From Membranipora membranacea (taxonomy: Eukaryota; Bryozoa; Gymnolaemata; Cheilostomatida; Membraniporidae): a stretch of DNA of 64,000 nt. Under the pieces are notes generated by a model. The model was not told where the DNA came from. It did not search any database and saw only the letters and a program-made list of their open reading frames with translations. Positions 24,801 through 38,204 of this stretch are shown here, in pieces. Numbering within the stretch: the first letter of the stretch is position 1; each line of letters starts with the position of its first letter. The DNA lies in contig OU612067.1 in NCBI GenBank assembly GCA_914767715.1, positions 3,534,001 through 3,598,000 on the forward strand, given 5' to 3'. Made by a program: the position numbers and the translations under genes.

Positions 24801-27800
24801 GACTTTTTTGCTGATAGCTGGATTCCATGGTTGAAGTTACAAAAGAGCACACTTGCATTTCCACATCAATCAATTCTTAGGCTACACTATTAAGAATTTG
24901 TATCAGAGTAGTGGCTTTTCCATCCTGTCATCATTCCAAATTTATCACTGTGTCAGGAATTTTCTTTTTCCCTTTGCGTCAGTGTACTTCCTCAAAGTAA
25001 TGATAAATAATGATAACAATATATAGTTGTGACTTATGAGAGTTGGTGGGAATTTGATAAGGGATCAGTTGTGTTTTGAGTTGGAAATTTGATGGCTTAT
25101 CATGGTCTGATGTAATACAGACAAGGAGACTACACGAGTAGGGTGGCATGCTTTGGCTTTATTATGGGACTACCTGTCAAACAGCCATCACTACCTGACG
25201 CTGGCCAGGATCGATGTGTGTGTCTCCCATACCTCCATCACCCCACTGTACACAGAAATCTGAACACAGCCCTGTACTGGTGATGTTACCAGCATGTCTT
25301 TTATCATGCAGTCTGGGCGGAACTTGTCAGAGGTTTCCACACAACCAAATACTAAGAGATAGAATCAGCCCTTCCATATATAGCTTACAGCATCGAATAT
25401 AGCCTACAGTATCGAAAATAGCACACAGTATCACCTGTATTAATATCAGGTTGCAGTATGGGGCATTGTCACTTTACTAGGGCTACAGGTTAAATGTAGA
25501 TGTTTGACATTTATAATAAAAAGTAGGTTATAACTTCACATGATGATAAAAGTGCAGTGTTGGGTCCTGTATCCCTGTCAGGGAACTGTTCCTACTGGTA
25601 ATAGACAGCGGAACTGCTGATGGGCTTCGTTCTAAGAATGCCTGCAGCGGTGAATGATAAATCTGCCTGCGGCAGCAGTTTTATTTTACAATATTATAAG
25701 CAGGACACAAAAGTTTTATTATTGTCCCTGTGTACTCATAGCCAGCCTTGTTTTGGGGGTAAAAAAACGAAAAAACGTGACAAGCCAGCCATATAGTTCT
25801 TAGCGCTTGCGTATCTGAGGTACTATGTGTGTACTTGGAAGACGCCCTGTACATTCTGGATCTTGCATAGAATAGCTTACATAGAATTGGATTAACGTAG
25901 AATTAAATAAAGTGTCCTTATACTAAGGTTACCACATTAGTGACTCCCTCCAAGATGTTGAAAATTCAGGAAGCATGTCTCTCTATAATCACCTGAAGAC
26001 TGAGTTCTAACCTATTTCCATTTTGGGTAGATGACAGGGATTCATGGAACACATTAATCACCATACTGTTTTTTTTTATCATTCGGATACACTGAGCCAT
26101 TATAGATTCTTTAGATCAGAGAAGTATAAGTTCGGCATTCCTTTTACAGCCCAGATATCAGATAAGTTAGGTTAGATGTAATTAACAGCTAACCTCAATT
26201 TTATAAAACTTAGACAATTTAATTGGCTTTCGTAGTGTTAAACATTTTAATCATGGAGACTTTCTGTAATTATCTTTCACCACTATGGTTATGATTGCAG
26301 AGAATCGACACAAACTGGAGAACTGGTAAACACAAGCTAGAGAAGATTGTGTGCAGAAGTGAAACTAGTAAAGGTGTCTACTGTCTACAATATGACGACA
26401 AGAAAATTATCTCAGGACTTAGAGACAACTCTATCAAGGTAAACATTGTGATTATAAACTTTTGATTTCATTGATGGGGGGGGGAGGTAGCCATGTGTTG
26501 GCTCTGATTGGCTGCCTGGTGGGTCTTTCCCACCCACAAGGCAGCCAATCAGAGCCAACACATGGCTAGCTGGGGAAGGTAATGTTGGTTGCTGGGCTGG
26601 TCTCATGTTCTATCCTACAGGGCATAAGAACGGTTTCATACATCCAACATGCGGCCTTACAGCACTTTGGACTTGCTGACATTTTGACTAGAAGTGATAC
26701 AGATACATTGACATTAGATACTTGTACTTGCGCTCTGCAGGATCAACTTGAACAAGGTCACACATAACACCCATAACATCATCCAACCACTGGGGACAGT
26801 AATTCCCCACCCCTAAGGACGGTTATTCCTGCCCCCAGTGGTTGGTTCTCGAACTGATAACTCTGTTACAATTGGAAATAGATACCACTCTCCTACTAGA
26901 TAATGTGGGTCGGTTGTGGGATGGATATAAAACAGCCTAGTTACTGGGTGCTCCGGTGCTTGCTTATTGACCATCCTGATGGCTAGTCATATTTCTCACA
27001 CTATAAGACTCTACTTCATGTATATTTCCATTTTGGCATCACAGCTAAAATTCAATATAATCATTACACAGCATTCAGGGAGGGTACTTGAATTTAAAAA
27101 TCAGGGTATCACCCACTTGAAGAAGTTGATCGATCTATGCTGACCGGGTACTTTGCCATTTCCCCTTGGTATTCCCACAACATACCCATTCCTTATCTGC
27201 AGTGAGGTGTGAAAATGTTATACTTGACAATATTGATGTAATAGGAAAATCATTTTCCCACATTTCAAATAATGCTGATGCTATCAGTGGTCAGCATAAA
27301 TCAGTTTCCTTTCAATCTTAATCTGACAAAAATTGACACCATCAATTAGATATTTTGACCTCAAGAAAGGGGTGTCGATCCCAGCTGTGGCAATAGTGGC
27401 AACAGTAAAGTCCTCTATGAGTGCCCCACTCTACACCTAGTTTGGTTTATATTAGGTATGTTGAACATGAACCTATCTAAATGTAGAGAAACAGTAGATG
27501 ACCTAGAACATATTTGATCCCTCTGTGGTGGCAGAGTGCTATTGTAAAAGTAGGGTATCTGCTTCAGATATTTCTCTGTATTCATAGAGGGAACATACTC
27601 TAAAGTAACCGTGATTGTCTATGAATAATCCATGTACCATAAGCCTACATGAATCTAAATATAGGCTGTCATCATATTCCTTGGAGTAATGCCTTTGAGA
27701 CTTCAATCAATTCCAATGATTGTCTCATAAATTTTCCAGGCATCATTTAGTTAGGGTAATAACAGCTCAGGCTATGAATTGTCAGAAGTAATAAGTTAAC

Positions 27801-30651
27801 CCAGGTCTGAGTCATCAGTAGCACTGAGCTGCCAAAATTAAGAGTATAGCTCTTCCAGTGACATTATTGATTCTGATATTAACCAATAATTATTGATTCA
27901 AGCAAATATATTGAGCTGGACACTACTTATATCATCTATTTAGAACTTGAACTTTTAGAACTAAGCCACATTGATTAATCCGTGTTAGGAATGTCTGTAC
28001 ACCATGCATAAGATCGCCTCTGCCCTCAACCCTAGACAAGAATTGAGCTAGGGCTTCCAAAACACTAAGTAATATGGACTTGTTTTTCTAGCCTTAGCCA
28101 TCGACAACAACACCTGATGTTCTTCTCCTCTTTTTATTACAGATGTGGAACAGACGCACATTAGAATGTGAGCACACACTGACCGGACACACCGGTTCAG
28201 TTCTTTGTCTACAATATGATGATAATATTATCATATCAGGCTCCAGTGACTCAACCGTCAGGTTAGTAGTTAGACATAGACAAATCAAATTTAACTATAT
28301 TCTATAGAAGGAGGACTCAAATTTATCTCTATTCGTTGGGTATTTTGGTAATCTTGAGTTGCTACTAGCCCATGATTATGTAGATGAAAAGCTGCTGTAA
28401 ATTGAAAAATATTCTGTGAAATTGTGAGTTATTCTCTCATTGACCTATTTAGTCAAAGAAAACACAACTCCCTGAATTCGTAAAATTTTATTTTACTCTT
28501 GTGTCTCTCACTACAGGGTATGGAGTGTACATGACGGATCATTACTAAATACACTTATACATCACTGTGAGGCTGTACTCCATCTTAGATTTGAGAATGG
28601 CATCATGGTTACTTGCTCAAAGGTATGTTTCCATTGTCCTGGCAATGACCATTGTCTCATCAGTAGAACATGATGCAATGTTTAAACTGCCCAGTTTCAT
28701 ATTCAAACTGTTTAGACTATAGACAAGAATCTCATGCGTATCCATAGTCACTTGTAACCATAAGGTTTTATTGTGACTTATTGGGAGACTAAAGAGCACA
28801 TCCAAGGAACTCTCGTATCAACTCCTTGCTCATATACAAAATCTAAAATATTAAATATAACCATTCTATATTTACAGGATCGTTCTATAGCAGTTTGGGA
28901 TATGCAGTCATCAACAGATATTAACCTGAGACGGGTATTAGTCGGTCACAGGGCAGCAGTAAATGTGGTGGATTTCGATGATAAATATATAGTATCTGCC
29001 TCAGGTGACAGAACAATAAAGGTATGTGGAGAAGTAAATGTTTGCGATGGCTATAAATATATATAAAGTTTAGAGTTTTAGTAAATTGTAGCTAGCATAA
29101 ACTGAGCTTTTCAAGCGGGTTCGAAATGGCGAACTTTTCCTCCTGCGTATACTTGCTTTCTCCAGGGTGATTAAACTATAAATTATATGCATCGACTTAC
29201 TGAACAATTTATCTGTACCACTGAATTACCCCAATGCTGTGTTCTTTGAATGATTTCACTAGACACCATCTGTTCCTTGACATCATGTTGTCATATCTGT
29301 AGGTATGGGACACATCATCTTGTGAGTTTAAGAGGACACTAAACGGACACAAGAGAGGAATCGCCTGTCTCCAGTATCGTGGTAACCTTGTAGTCAGCGG
29401 AAGTAGCGATAATACCATCAGGTAAGCAACATCCTCAATAATGTCATCATCAACTATTTAGTGTCTGATTTGACTTGAATGTCAATCCAAAGCAAGTTGA
29501 TTAACAGAAGATGAAACGAGCATGAGCAACAAAAAATTAGCGGTGTGACAAGGCTAGGATAAAACAAAGTATAACCTGATATGGCCTCATATCGATTCAC
29601 TGAATGGGAATGGCCGGGTATGCAGACTTGGTCTACATTAAATTGTCTGCCGATGCTGAATGCTCACTGTATTGTTTATGTTTTCCTAGGTTATGGGATA
29701 TAGAGTGTGGGGCATTGTTACGAGTTCTAGAAGGACACGAAGAGCTAGTCCGGTGTATTAGATTCGACAATAAGCGTATTGTCAGTGGTGCTTATGATGG
29801 GTAAGTCATCAATCACACAGGAGATATTTAATACACAAGCGCGAGAAGAGAATTGCTGTGTTTCCAAATCATTGGTTGAAAAGTTTTTTTTGGTGTCACA
29901 ATGATGTTATATGCAAAGTAAGAACACTTGTATGTGGGCAGGCCAATAACCAAAAATTCATTATAGCAGCAATGCAGTAATCACAGTTTTACTCCAACAA
30001 TTTCTTCATTACTTACAGCAAAATAAAGGTGTGGGATCTGCAGGCAGCTTTAGATCCGAGGTCTCCTAACGGTACTCTATGTCTCAGAACACTAGTGGTA
30101 AGTTCTCACTCATCAAACATAATTACCATGTTGACTATCAGGAATATATTATATCCCTGATAGTCAACATGGTATCTTTTGAAATAGCTGATACCTGACA
30201 ACTTGTGTTTGACACCCGACTATGTTGTTCCGGAAATGTCAGGCATTTGTTCCATAATATATTTTAAACCAATTGTGGTATTGTAATTTGTCATCTGGGT
30301 ATTATGCAACAAATCTGCTAAATATGTTTGTATAAAGGCACCAATGAGGTGGTTTTTTCATTTCACTGGCTGGATAGCAGCATCACATAGATTGGCCAGC
30401 AATATTGATGCTGAGAACTTCTGAATGATTAATATACAAAGAAGCCTCCACCCTTTTTTCATACCTTCATATCTGTGTGCTTTTTTTCTCAGGAACATTC
30501 TGGACGAGTATTTCGACTACAATTTGACCAGTTCCAGATTGTATCTAGCTCTCACGATGACACCATTCTTATCTGGGATTTCCTCGATGCCGACCTGGAA
30601 GAAGAAAATAAGTTACAACCAAACAGAACTTATACCTATGTCACACGATGA
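18893..30651 (+). CDS. BTRC: beta-TrCP ortholog, F-box/WD40 ubiquitin ligase subunit
   Basis: Substrate receptor of the SCF ubiquitin ligase. It binds doubly phosphorylated degrons such as those of beta-catenin and IkB. Exons: 18893-18967, 19520-19606, 19826-20069, 20267-20453, 22441-22540, 26301-26438, 28143-28261, 28517-28622, 28878-29021, 29303-29421, 29690-29800, 30019-30097 and 30493-30651. They total 1668 nt, giving 555 aa in one frame. Order: acidic N-terminus; D-type dimerisation helix ([17 protein letters not shown]) and F-box ([19 protein letters not shown]) in exons 3-4; then seven WD40 blades. The blades are strikingly conserved with vertebrate BTRC/FBXW11, for example [20 protein letters not shown] and [20 protein letters not shown]. 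Only one gene is seen, so BTRC and FBXW11 cannot be told apart; a single pre-duplication ortholog is expected in an invertebrate. The least conserved part is exon 5, between F-box and propeller. The C-terminus ends TYTYVTR, like the vertebrate TYTYISR. ATTAAA at about 31294 is a possible poly(A) signal. Confidence 0.96.
20454..22440 (+). other. beta-TrCP intron 4
   Basis: Non-coding, about 2 kb. The only structure noticed is a 27-base near-perfect palindrome, CCAGAGACTATAG with its complement, at about 21744-21770. No retroelement coding remains were recognised. Confidence 0.6.
23624..24633 (+). repeat. 404-bp tandem repeat, 2.5 copies, with tRNA-like Pol III boxes
   Basis: Copies start at 23624, 24028 and 24432, exactly 404 bases apart. 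The copies look identical by eye, and the third is cut short after ACCTCTCC at 24633. Each unit has an A-box-like TGGCGCAATCGG and, about 50 bases on, a B-box-like GGGTTCGAGTCCC whose five-base stem pairs perfectly. No acceptor stem forms, so it is a tRNA-derived SINE head and not a tRNA. Just before it, AGTGAATAGC and GCGCCAT face their complements inside the tRNA-like part, so the unit can also form a hairpin. It lies in beta-TrCP intron 5 (22541-26300). Confidence 0.9.
26488..26568. repeat. 81-bp hairpin in beta-TrCP intron 6
   Basis: Arms of about 35 bases (TAGCCATGTGTTGGCTCTGA and onward, versus the complement) flank a short loop of TCTTTCC. It starts about 50 bases after the exon end at 26438, close to the splice donor. 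A weaker inverted pair (CCAACCACTGGGG) lies at about 26784-26847. Confidence 0.85.
30124..30174. repeat. 51-bp palindrome in beta-TrCP last intron
   Basis: TACCATGTTGACTATCAGG and its complement face each other across an AT-rich loop, 27 bases after exon 12. Confidence 0.85.
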
Positions 30652-32744
30652 GAGAATATCCACATAATCTGAACATTACTTTCCAAGCATTCTCTGACTC
30701 AATGACTGCAGAGAGGTGTACATAATTCTATAATTACAATTGTACCGCCCATGCTGGCTGAAATTTTTTTACCTTCTACATGGCTATCAGAATGATGTTG
30801 TCTGAACCTCGGTATTCAAGCCACCAGAGAAGGTGAAAACTCCCCCGGGCCCCGCAGCGAGATTATCCCAGAACCGCAGCTATCTTTGTACTGTCACTAT
30901 TATCGACGTTTAGGATCCCTATATAATAGGAGGATAATACGAGCACCATGCAACTTCCCAACATTAGATGTTGATATACGATGCACACGGCGCTGAATAA
31001 CGCTATACTTTAACCTCTGCATATTTAAACTGCACTCTGCAATGTTCTTGTGTATAATTTATATTTTATTTGACCAAAATTGTGAATTTTCTGTTCTCAT
31101 CATTTGTTTTGTATATTGAGTTATTAGGTTATCAAGGGTGGCAATTCTTTATTACTGATAGACCCTGATAGATACCGGACACTCCCCCGTGTTGCCTGAT
31201 TGTGTATAGAATGGATCATTGTGAGATTGTGACAGCCATTATATATTCATGTGTCAGATGCCTCCCAAGAGTACCACCGGATAGGCAACTCCTAATTAAA
31301 ATAATATTCTTTTTCAATTGAACTTAGTCTCGTCAGTTGTTGATTTATACCAGACCATAATGGTCACGATGCTGACCAACCACAACTAGATTTTTTTTGT
31401 CTCAACTTTTTGTTATCATTCCAATCAATTCAGTTTGTTTAAAAATACATAAATCCGCATAAAACAATTTTGAAATTGATCATCCAGATTATTTCGGGTA
31501 CATAGCTCACTGATGTGAAGTCAGGAACACATTCAATGATGGAACATTTTAACAAACCATTTATACTGCCAACTAGCCCTTAAAAATCTTGTTTCAGTCA
31601 ACCATCCACATGGCCAGCGACTGATCCAAGGCATAAGATCACCCAAGACCAGCACGTTTGAAACCCACAGCTTCGAAAACATGTTACCAAAAATATTGTT
31701 CACGACTTATGAGGTAGACTGAAACTTGACTGAACCGAATGTTTTAGTTTCATAGCTAAATTTTTATCCTTTATCGTCACCCATACCATCTCCACCTTAA
31801 CATTGATAACAAAACTTTCAAGAGAACAGCCTCCTTGGCAATAATATTTCAACAAATTCACTTCATATTTTTACCATGTATTCTGTTGTCCAAGTGACTA
31901 GGTTGCCAATTAATACGTATATATATATATATAAATCTAATGGCAACTTCCATCATATTAGGAATCAGTGATGGGCATAATGAAGTTAGCTCAGAATACA
32001 TCATCTCGAAGGTCAGCACACCACAGGTTAATAAGTTGGGACCTGTTCTGTGGTAACTATAATGTAATGGTCTGACCAAGGAGTTAAAGACAAGTCAGAA
32101 GACCATTGATGGTTACTCGCATGAGTAGTATGTGGAGGATACTATCCTCTACATTTGCTATGAAATACCACTCAGAGCAGTCAGCAAGGACACCAGCTTT
32201 TAAGAACTGGTAAGCAGATAGCAGCATGCTCCTCAGCCCATACAACATAATCAGTCTCATAAATAATTTTCATTCCCTCTCCGGAGTGGTTTGGACTTCG
32301 GTGTTATGATTGAATACTAACATCTATCTAACTCACTAACATGTCTCATGGTACGATCTGGCAAATATTGACTGCATCATTGTACTAGGTGTTTTGAGGG
32401 GACAACTTTTTTCAAACAGCTTGAATGCTGAGCTTAACGAGCTACTCCCACAATCAACAGCACTTGCAAATATTGGCTAGGTATGATCAGAGTGTCAAGT
32501 TGGACATAATACCTGGGATCAGTCTCTCTTTTGAAAATAAGTCGTAGTTATAACAAACGCATAGCCAGAAAATCAGTCAACAAGTTAGTGGTTTTTGTGG
32601 TTTTATTAGGTGAGAGTTCAGCAACATGTTGAAAATTCAGAGAGTAGATTAAAATTTCTTAAGATCACAATAATTGTCCTTGAGCAATTTGTATCATGTT
32701 CTCTAAGACGTATCTTTCAGCTACTCCATTTCGGCAGTCACCGC
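30652..32744. other. Intergenic between beta-TrCP and RPL41
   Basis: Holds the 3' UTRs of two convergent genes: ATTAAA at about 31294 on the plus strand, and AATAAA on the minus strand seen as TTTATT at 32602-32607. The remaining 1.3 kb shows no gene, element or repeat I can name apart from a short TA run at about 31918-31932. Confidence 0.5.
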
Positions 32745-33751
32745 TTACTTGGATCTGAAAAGAGGAAAAAGTACCATAATAATTATTTTTTGAGGAATAT
32801 GTAGCCCATAAATTCTAAAATCAGGTATTTAGAGATAACGATAAAGCTCATCAGGTCCTCTTTCTGTTGAGTGGTCTTTCCTTTTTTGTAACTGATTAAA
32901 GCTACTTGAGACCAATGATGAGGGATTTTATTGCCCGGTCAAAGTTTGTTTAAATGAGTATCATTTGACAGGACTTATCCAAGATAACTTGTCTGATTTG
33001 TGCCATCTTGAAAAGGAATAGCCTTTACCTACAGTTATGATTGTTCATATGGCCAGTAAGACACAAACCAGGTACTTCACATAACTTGAAACTTGCATTA
33101 TTAGACAGTTGGGCCGGTATGTACAGCCATTCGATGCATTTATTAGAAATCCATTATTTCATGTCTATTGTCTATTGTGCTCGGTGTATATTCTGAGAAA
33201 ATGACAGGCTGGCAAGCCCCAGGACCCATACAGAAAGACGCTTGCATCGAAATGTTGTACAGGTGGCTCCTTATGCTTTTAATAAGTATAACCTAGCAAA
33301 ACAAGTGCAACATTGCCAGTGCTTTAAAACGCTGTTTTAAATGGCAGCAGGTTTCACATTTGATAACTCACCTTGCTCTCATTTTCCTCCTTTTACGTTT
33401 CAATCTCCTGACCCTCTTCTTTTTCCACTGCAAATAAATAAATAATAGAAGTTACTATTTTGAAACAGCAACTTTGGATTATAAGAATTAGAATTACCAG
33501 ATTTGCTTAAATGTTATGTGTAAATGCTATGCTCTGCACTTAGATGCACTCAAAGCAGACCTATCAATGATCATGGGTCATGTCTATAGTACATGGAGTG
33601 CTATCAACTTTGAATTTACTATGTATTATAATATGATTACAGTCCGACTCAATATGAACAGTCTATGTGTTTCAGCTAGTATCATTGGTAACATGATATA
33701 AATTGATTTTGTGAATGGTGGATCGTGTTAATAACTTACCTTATCTCTCAT
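32745..33751 (-). CDS. RPL41: Ribosomal protein L41 (eL41), 25 aa in three exons
   Basis: Smallest protein of the large ribosomal subunit, a single basic helix at the subunit bridge. Coding pieces on the minus strand: 33751-33740 (ATG plus three codons), 33427-33372 and 32754-32745. They total 78 nt, giving exactly 25 aa and a stop, the length found across eukaryotes. The reading starts MRDK, continues WKKKRVRRLKRKRRKMRA and ends RSK. Compared with the human protein only a few residues differ (D for A at 3, K for R at 6, V for M at 10, A for Q at 22). All four splice borders are GT–AG (GTAAGT, GTGAGT; TTTGCAG, TTTTCAG). A minus-strand AATAAA lies 140 bases past the stop. Non-coding 5' exons are possible. 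The pieces are too short for ordinary ORF searches. Confidence 0.93.
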
Positions 33752-36715
33752 TTTCCAAGGTCTCTACCTTAGATGGCCACCCAACAGAGAATTTCTGTGG
33801 GATAAAATATCCAGTGAGGATTTGTAGATCCTCACGTCTCAGTCAACAGGACCAAAAAGGAAGCCCTATGCGCATGTGCATAGATCGAGTTCCTCAGGCT
33901 GGATGGGTTTTGATAGTTACCCTCTTTTTATTATAAAGGCCAGGTATCGGGCTAAAAATCATACACGTGCAGACAACTTGAATTGAGATTATAGCATGAA
34001 ATTGAATGTATCTATATTCTGCAAAAATTCACTCAGATATAACATACATGACAAGTTACCCTATTTGGTAGGGTAACACCAGATATTTGGGCTGATTACC
34101 CTATGAGACCAGATGACCCTATAACCACCCAACTTTTGCACCTAAGAGCTTAGAGAAGCTTTAATTGCTTTTTTTTGCTGTCATGTGGTCTAGTTATCAA
34201 CCTATTATAACAAATTGCATTAGTTTAAACATTTTTATGTCGTAAAATTCTGTGTAAAACTTGCTAAAATTTGGTAAATTATGGTTATCTCACAATAAAA
34301 CAACAGAAAATCAAATATTTTACGGGCTTGGGCGGCTGGGGTGTTGCTCCTGGCCGCCGGCAGGAGCATTTCAGGGACCCCCCCCCCCCCCGACCAACCA
34401 AACCCGCAATTTTATGTACCACCAGATGTAGAGCCCAGCCAACTTGTCAAGTATGAGGTATAATATAGATGTTAGTTAGTTATCTATTTTAATGTCTAAT
34501 GATAAATTAAAATAAATAACTAACTAATTAACATATATATACTTTCATTGTCAATCTACAATTATTGGAATGTTTTTCATGCAGTGACAGAACAAGTAAT
34601 TTAAATAATAAGGAAAAGCTGAAAAAAAAATACACTAGTATTAAAAATTAGTAAAGACTTAAAGTGCTGTATTGATGAAGTGAAAACCTCAGTTCTGCAA
34701 ACAAAGAAGGAACATGAATAATCTTGGAATGAGTTTGTTCTCTCAGTTGACAGAGGGAAGTTGCAAGAGTCAGGAAACGAGGAATATTCATAATATGTAA
34801 CCAGAGCGCACAAACTGTTTCTAGGATAAACCACTTTGGCTTTGAGATTTACACGACAAGCAAATGTATTGCTGATCGTAGCAGTAAATTCAAGTAACTA
34901 AATGTGGTAAACTGTATTAATAGGATTTAACTTGTTACACAACATTCCTTCTGCAGATACTTTAATTACGTTAATTAATCTGTGCTTTTTCAATCAGAAA
35001 TATACATGTATGTTTTGTATGATCAGTGTTGGGATTAATATCAATTTTACAATTTTTATATACAGTGGCCAAAATACATATATTCTAGTCTAGGTGCTCA
35101 GACAGCTCCAATGCGAATTGGTGGCATTGCATTATTAACCACCCATTTCATCAATGAGTGGTTAATCACGTAACGTCACTAACTCACTTTGGAGCCGTCT
35201 GAGCACTTAGACTAGAATTTATGTATGATGATCACTGAAATATTTTAGTGAGAGTAGTGAAGAGAGTGACTGTAATATTTATATGAATCCACAAAATTCG
35301 ATAGTGGGGTCACTCTTTTGCAGATGTAACTGATAGCATAATGATAATTACATTCATTACTATAGAGTGGTTTTCTGTATTTTGCAAATTATTTGCCAAA
35401 TATGTGTTGATTTTAAAATCATGGCGTTTTTTGTATGTGATTCCGTCTGAACTCAGATTCTTTATTGTCGCTAGTGACAATGCTAATCTGTCCATCAGTC
35501 ACCCCACCCTTGTTTGTCTCTCTGCCATTACACACCTGTAATTTTATCCCTCAAACAACGGGTTGTAATATATATTTGATGAGCTACTTATCTCACAACA
35601 TGAATATTTTAATCAAAGGAATGTTGCTAGTAGTAGCAATGACTATTATTTATAATCTTTGGTAGTAGTACATATTCATAATTACTACTGCCAAAAAATA
35701 CTAATGATCAATGACCTAAATATGTAACTTCTCCATTCAAACATGTGTCAAGACCGGTCATATTTATCCATATCTTGTTGTCTGAGCCCATAAATAATTT
35801 TCCAAATATGAGTTATATTCATTGATGTTACTACGTGTAACAAAATTTTGATTTTGGATTCGCTGTCAATGACAAGACTCACCTCAACCAGGTTTATTTT
35901 CGCCTGTCAACCTGGAAAGGCTCATCAACATAGTCATTATATAACAAGTTAGAAATGTGAACTTAAATCATTATTTTAAAATAATGTGCATCACCTATCT
36001 AGCCTTCCCTGACAAGCTTGGTCAAGAGGGGCCCCTCCCCCAGCCAACAAAGACAGGCCCATCCACAACCATATAAGTAAGTACATTATTAAATGTTGAC
36101 TTTCTGCTGAAAAAAATAATTTTATTTGAGCACAATACCCTAGCCTAGTGTGAGGCCAAAGTCGAGACTATGTCCCATTGTGTTTCCCTGAAGAGCTGAC
36201 TCAGAAGCTAAATCCATCAAGTAAGCATGACTACAACAGTGATATATAATCAGCAACTGCAGGGACTCAGGTCTATTTTGAATCCAGTACATACTATCAT
36301 AAAGTTTATTTTGTAACTTAATTTATACATTGGAAAGTGAAAATAGGCAAACAAAAACAGGTGTGTGTTGGCAGTCATATAAATAAAAAAAGTGAAACAC
36401 AAACGGTGCATACAAATATTAATAAGCCTAATTTGAATGAGTACCACATGTTGGAATAGTAAAGATATTTTTTATTGTATAGAGTTGTGTGAGTGTGAGT
36501 GATTGAGGAGAATTGGAGCATGCGTGTACAATAATCAAAAGCACCTCTCAAAAACCATTGTACAACCAGCTTGAGATTAGCTAAGATAGATCTATGAAAA
36601 TCTTATATAAGGCAGCAGAGCGTACAGTATGCAGTATACAATGTACATCTACAGGCACCTATACCTGAGCACAAACAATCACAGATCATCAAACGTAAAA
36701 TTATATCCATAAAGT
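33752..36715. other. Intergenic between LEM gene and RPL41
   Basis: It should contain the promoter of RPL41 just above 33751 and the 3' UTR of the LEM gene, with TTTATT (minus-strand AATAAA) at 36471-36476 and 36305-36310. It also holds a GC-rich hairpin patch at about 34321-34400 with a C run, and a MITE-like element at 35082-35218. No other gene is recognised. Confidence 0.5.
35082..35218. mobile_element. MITE-like element, 137 bp
   Basis: The ends ATTCTAGTCTAGGTGCTCAG and their complement (29 bases, with three mismatches seen) enclose a second inverted pair, AACCACCCATTTCATC/AATGAGTGGTT. It is non-coding. A target duplication is not clear. Confidence 0.75.
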
Positions 36716-38204
36716 TTAGTTTTTTCCAGCATCGCTTCCACCAGCAAGCAGTTTCATGGGTCCTTCATCCAACGCGAGTCCAACAACAAATAATACGACT
36801 CCCACCACAACAAGCAGTACTAATAAATTAAATATGATGCTGCCTATCCCTCTGCTAGGCTCCTGAATCTCCTTCTCTATCGGCACGTCCAGTTTTCTCT
36901 GCTGAGTTCTTCTCTGTCTCACATAATCTCCATCACTACAATCAATTAATTACAGGATTATATCAAATGTGAGTATAAAGCTCACTCTTTTCTATGTTTT
37001 TGTTTTTTACCAGTGTCTACACCGAATCTCACGGCTTTTGTCAGTGATAGTAATAAATCCACCCATCCATTTTACCCTTTCCACTAGACTCAACCAATCA
37101 CACTCACTTGGTTGAGAAAAACGGGTTGTATGGTGACGAGATATAACAGTTCAATATCATCAAAGGTTGTGCTGTAGGCCTGCGCACACAGTGGCATTAT
37201 CAGTGGCATAAAAGGTATTGTATTTGCTAGCATGGAAAAGGAAAAAAACTCGATGACCTTACATTGTGTTAGATACAAAAAGTTACTGGCCTACTTTTAC
37301 AGAAGCCTGTCATGGCGACAATAAATGAAACATATCTAGCTTTGTTTTTCAAGCTTTGGGTAGCAACAAACACAAAGTGACATTCTATCATGATTATATT
37401 ACCACAAAATTAGAACTAAACACTTAACATACCCAGCCGCAGGAGGAGGTGTCTTCTGAGGAGAGCTGCGAGTTTTAGCTGTCATCGGCCTGGCAGGTCG
37501 AGCTGCAGGTCTGACCTCCTCTTCCTCTGATTCGTCATCGACAGCCTCAACAGGTGCTTCTGATTCCTGTACATCTCTGGCTAATCGCTGAAGCTTACGT
37601 ATGTAGACTTTACGTGTGGAGTCTAGACAACAAAATAAACAATTACTATTGACAATTAGAGAGAGAGAGTTATATGAATATAGTGAGGTGTAAGAGATTG
37701 ATGGATAGCAAACCACGTCCACTTGTCATGCTGAAACAGGTAGTGAATTTCAAAGAAAATTATAGCAGTACTCCTTCTCTCTTTTAGTGATAAACTCCTA
37801 TCTAACTAACTAAGAGTAAGACTGGTCTGATGGTTCAAGTCCAATCAATCAATTCAATGACTTGGTGTAGGTACTGATAACTGTAAGTAGTAGTAAGTAA
37901 CAACAAGAATCACACAAATTACGATATCAATAGTAGAGATTAGAATGACAATGCATATTTATGAATGCTATGAATGTAAAATGGATCAATTTATTGTCAA
38001 TAACAAAAAAACAGCCAAAATAGCCAAAAAAACAATTAAAATTGTAGATTTAAATCATAGAATAGATGATAATATATATTCATATTGCCTTGAATTGATA
38101 AAATAAAAGTATGTCTACATACCAACAATTGGCCCAACAGGTAGTCCTGCTTCTGTCAGCGCTTCCCTTATCTCATCATCTGTCAATGTGCTGTAGTAGT
38201 CCAT
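36716..38204 (-). CDS. Small LEM-domain inner nuclear membrane protein
   Basis: Emerin/LAP2/LEMD-like protein, expected in the inner nuclear membrane with the LEM motif binding the chromatin protein BAF. Exons: 38204-38123, 37622-37433 and 36935-36716. They total 492 nt, giving 163 aa. LEM domain: residues 1 to about 45, starting MDYYSTLTDDEIREALTEAG, with the signature GLPVGPIV and, across the first intron, STRKVYIRKL. Residues 46-90 are acidic and then Pro/Arg-rich. Residues 123-145 form one strong membrane helix (IIFNLLVLLVVVGVVLFVVG), leaving an 18-residue lumenal tail. N-terminal LEM plus a single C-terminal helix is the emerin layout, but the protein is shorter than human emerin (254 aa) and the linker shows no clear homology, so no vertebrate symbol is assigned. 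A poly(A) signal lies about 240 bases downstream. Confidence 0.88.

Noticed and set aside
34321-34400. CpG-island promoter
   Set aside because: Too short, contains a homopolymer C run and a local hairpin, and no start codon of a recognised gene is near; more like an interspersed repeat.
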